From positions 3,100,001-3,164,000 of the forward strand of contig OZ223208.1 of assembly GCA_965140405.1 (NCBI GenBank): DNA of 64,000 nt, in the 5' to 3' direction. The stretch is from G963556115 sp963666605 (GTDB lineage: Bacteria; Planctomycetota; SZUA-567). Every line of letters starts with the position of its first letter. The first letter of the stretch is position 1. Shown here in pieces: positions 63,127 through 64,000 of this stretch. A program made the translations under genes and the position numbers. Under the pieces are notes generated by a model. That model had not been told where the DNA came from. It searched no databases and saw only the letters and a program-made list of their open reading frames with translations.

Positions 63127-64000
63127 TTACCCCATCAAAAAGAAGATTATCAATACTGTAACAGCACTAATGCAAGTTGCGACAAGCAGTAAAGCCGAAG
63201 CCAACGAAGCATTACCACCATACCGACGCAAGAAGACTGCACCAAGAACAGCTGGCGGCATCGCCCCAAGAATGATAAGCACATCCTTCCAAAGCTTTTC
63301 AAACCCAAAAAAATCTGCTCCAATTCCAAGTAGAACAGGTTTCAAAATAAGTTTTAGAGCAATAACAACAGCGAGCGCAACTAAGCTGCTGCGAATATCA
63401 GGGATGCGGAACATCAACCCTACAGAGATTAGAGCAAGTGGAGTAAGCGCATGACTCAAAACAGTACATACATCAAACAAAGGTTTTAAAAACACATTTC
63501 CCTTCCCTGGCATCCCAAGCGGGACCCAGATAACTCCAAGTATGAGAGCAAAGAAGACTGGAGACTTGAAAAAAGAAAATGAAGCTGAAAGGTTTTTACG
63601 CAATGATGTCTCTTTGCTACCGAAATATGCTGCAAGTAACGGCCCAAGAATAAATATAGGATACCCTACCCCAATCTCAGAAATGAGTACAGCCTCGGTC
63701 ATTGCCTCTGAAGTACCAGGAAACATCTCCATAATGACAGCATACCCAAGAAATGTCGACGACCCAAATGCCGAACAAAAGACGACCGCTCCTATCACAT
63801 CCTTTGGAAACTTCAAATAGTAACATACCACCCATGCTAGAATAATACAGCTAATTTCTACAGACAACATCAGTGCAGAAGGCTCTATCTGGTTCAAAGT
63901 CACCCTCTGAGTAGCAAGATTGACAAAGACCACAGCAGGAAGGCATAAATCCGTCACAATTCGAGCCAGCACAAGCGAATGCTCTTCTTTCAAAACCCCT
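63127..64000 (-). CDS. AEC-family transporter (N-terminus beyond right edge)
   Basis: Membrane transporter of the auxin efflux carrier/malate permease family, exporting or importing small organic acids. 291 codons visible, in frame to the window end; the visible part starts at a GVLKEEHS segment that normally follows the first helix, so about 20 N-terminal residues are missing. About nine hydrophobic helices, with LCLPAVVFVNL near the start, the central break around VIGAVVFCSAFGSSTFLGYAV-like residues and a C-terminal AVLGAVFLRRYGGNASLAS motif typical of the family. Substrate unknown. Confidence 0.88.
   Translation of the reverse strand, partial: GVLKEEHSLVLARIVTDLCLPAVVFVNLATQRVTLNQIEPSALMLSVEISCIILAWVVCYYLKFPKDVIGAVVFCSAFGSSTFLGYAVIMEMFPGTSEAMTEAVLISEIGVGYPIFILGPLLAAYFGSKETSLRKNLSASFSFFKSPVFFALILGVIWVPLGMPGKGNVFLKPLFDVCTVLSHALTPLALISVGLMFRIPDIRSSLVALAVVIALKLILKPVLLGIGADFFGFEKLWKDVLIILGAMPPAVLGAVFLRRYGGNASLASALLLVATCISAVTVLIIFFLMG

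Overview
The window reads as a chromosomal segment of a low-GC, diderm (Gram-negative-type), nitrogen-fixing bacterium. Support for a diderm: type I signal peptides on the sugar- and molybdate-binding proteins, a complete RND efflux set with periplasmic adaptor, a lipid II flippase, a lipoprotein, and an exosortase/PEP-CTERM surface-sorting locus. The nif order nifH-nifI1-nifI2-nifD-nifK-nifE-nifN-nifB-fdx-nifV is the arrangement known from anaerobic diazotrophs (clostridia, sulfate reducers, green sulfur bacteria, methanogens). Combined with PEP-CTERM sorting and low GC, a member of the PVC group (Lentisphaerota, Kiritimatiellota or Verrucomicrobiota) is my best but unproven guess. No rRNA, tRNA, CRISPR array, insertion sequence or phage gene was recognised.

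Layout. 1-2.1 kb: arginine synthesis (argB-argD, argD cut by the left edge). 2.5-9 kb: a leftward alpha-glucoside uptake and hydrolysis operon (ABC ATPase, GH13 alpha-glucosidase, binding protein, two permeases). 9.5-18.6 kb: housekeeping genes (rbsK, tkt, an undescribed 45-residue Cys-rich lipoprotein, an FKBP isomerase, a receiver-only response regulator, metK, rplM-rpsI). 18.6-20.4 kb: murJ. 20.6-26.8 kb: exosortase locus, made of a giant TPR protein, an unusual exosortase-EpsI protein and a PEP-CTERM substrate with a P-domain-like fold. It is followed by a FliA/WhiG-type sigma factor and a FlgM-like anti-sigma factor (27.1-28.3 kb). 28.5-34.8 kb: MFS transporter, xylulokinase-like FGGY kinase, ogt, a secreted ankyrin protein and an ICMT-like membrane methyltransferase.

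34.9-45.5 kb: the leftward nif operon. It encodes molybdenum nitrogenase, its FeMo-cofactor assembly scaffold, NifB fused to a NifX-type domain, a thioredoxin-like [2Fe-2S] ferredoxin, homocitrate synthase and the two NifI PII proteins that mediate ammonium switch-off. A 1.6 kb stretch without a credible gene and a lone HEPN-like gene separate it from the rightward modABC molybdate transporter (48-50.7 kb). A sigma-54 (-24/-12) promoter motif precedes nifH (one mismatch) and another precedes modA (full match), suggesting that cofactor-metal uptake and nitrogenase are switched on together by an activator encoded elsewhere.

51-64 kb: a Cache-domain chemoreceptor, a TetR-adaptor-RND efflux operon with a clear promoter and palindromic operator, an alpha/beta hydrolase, a triple-PAS diguanylate cyclase, a GNAT acetyltransferase and an AEC-family transporter cut by the right edge.

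The least ordinary items are: the exosortase whose halves look rearranged, linked to a sigma-28/FlgM pair; the paired sigma-54 promoters tying mod to nif with an orphan HEPN gene between them; the tiny two-CxxC lipoprotein with tandem leader repeats; and several long perfect hairpins.
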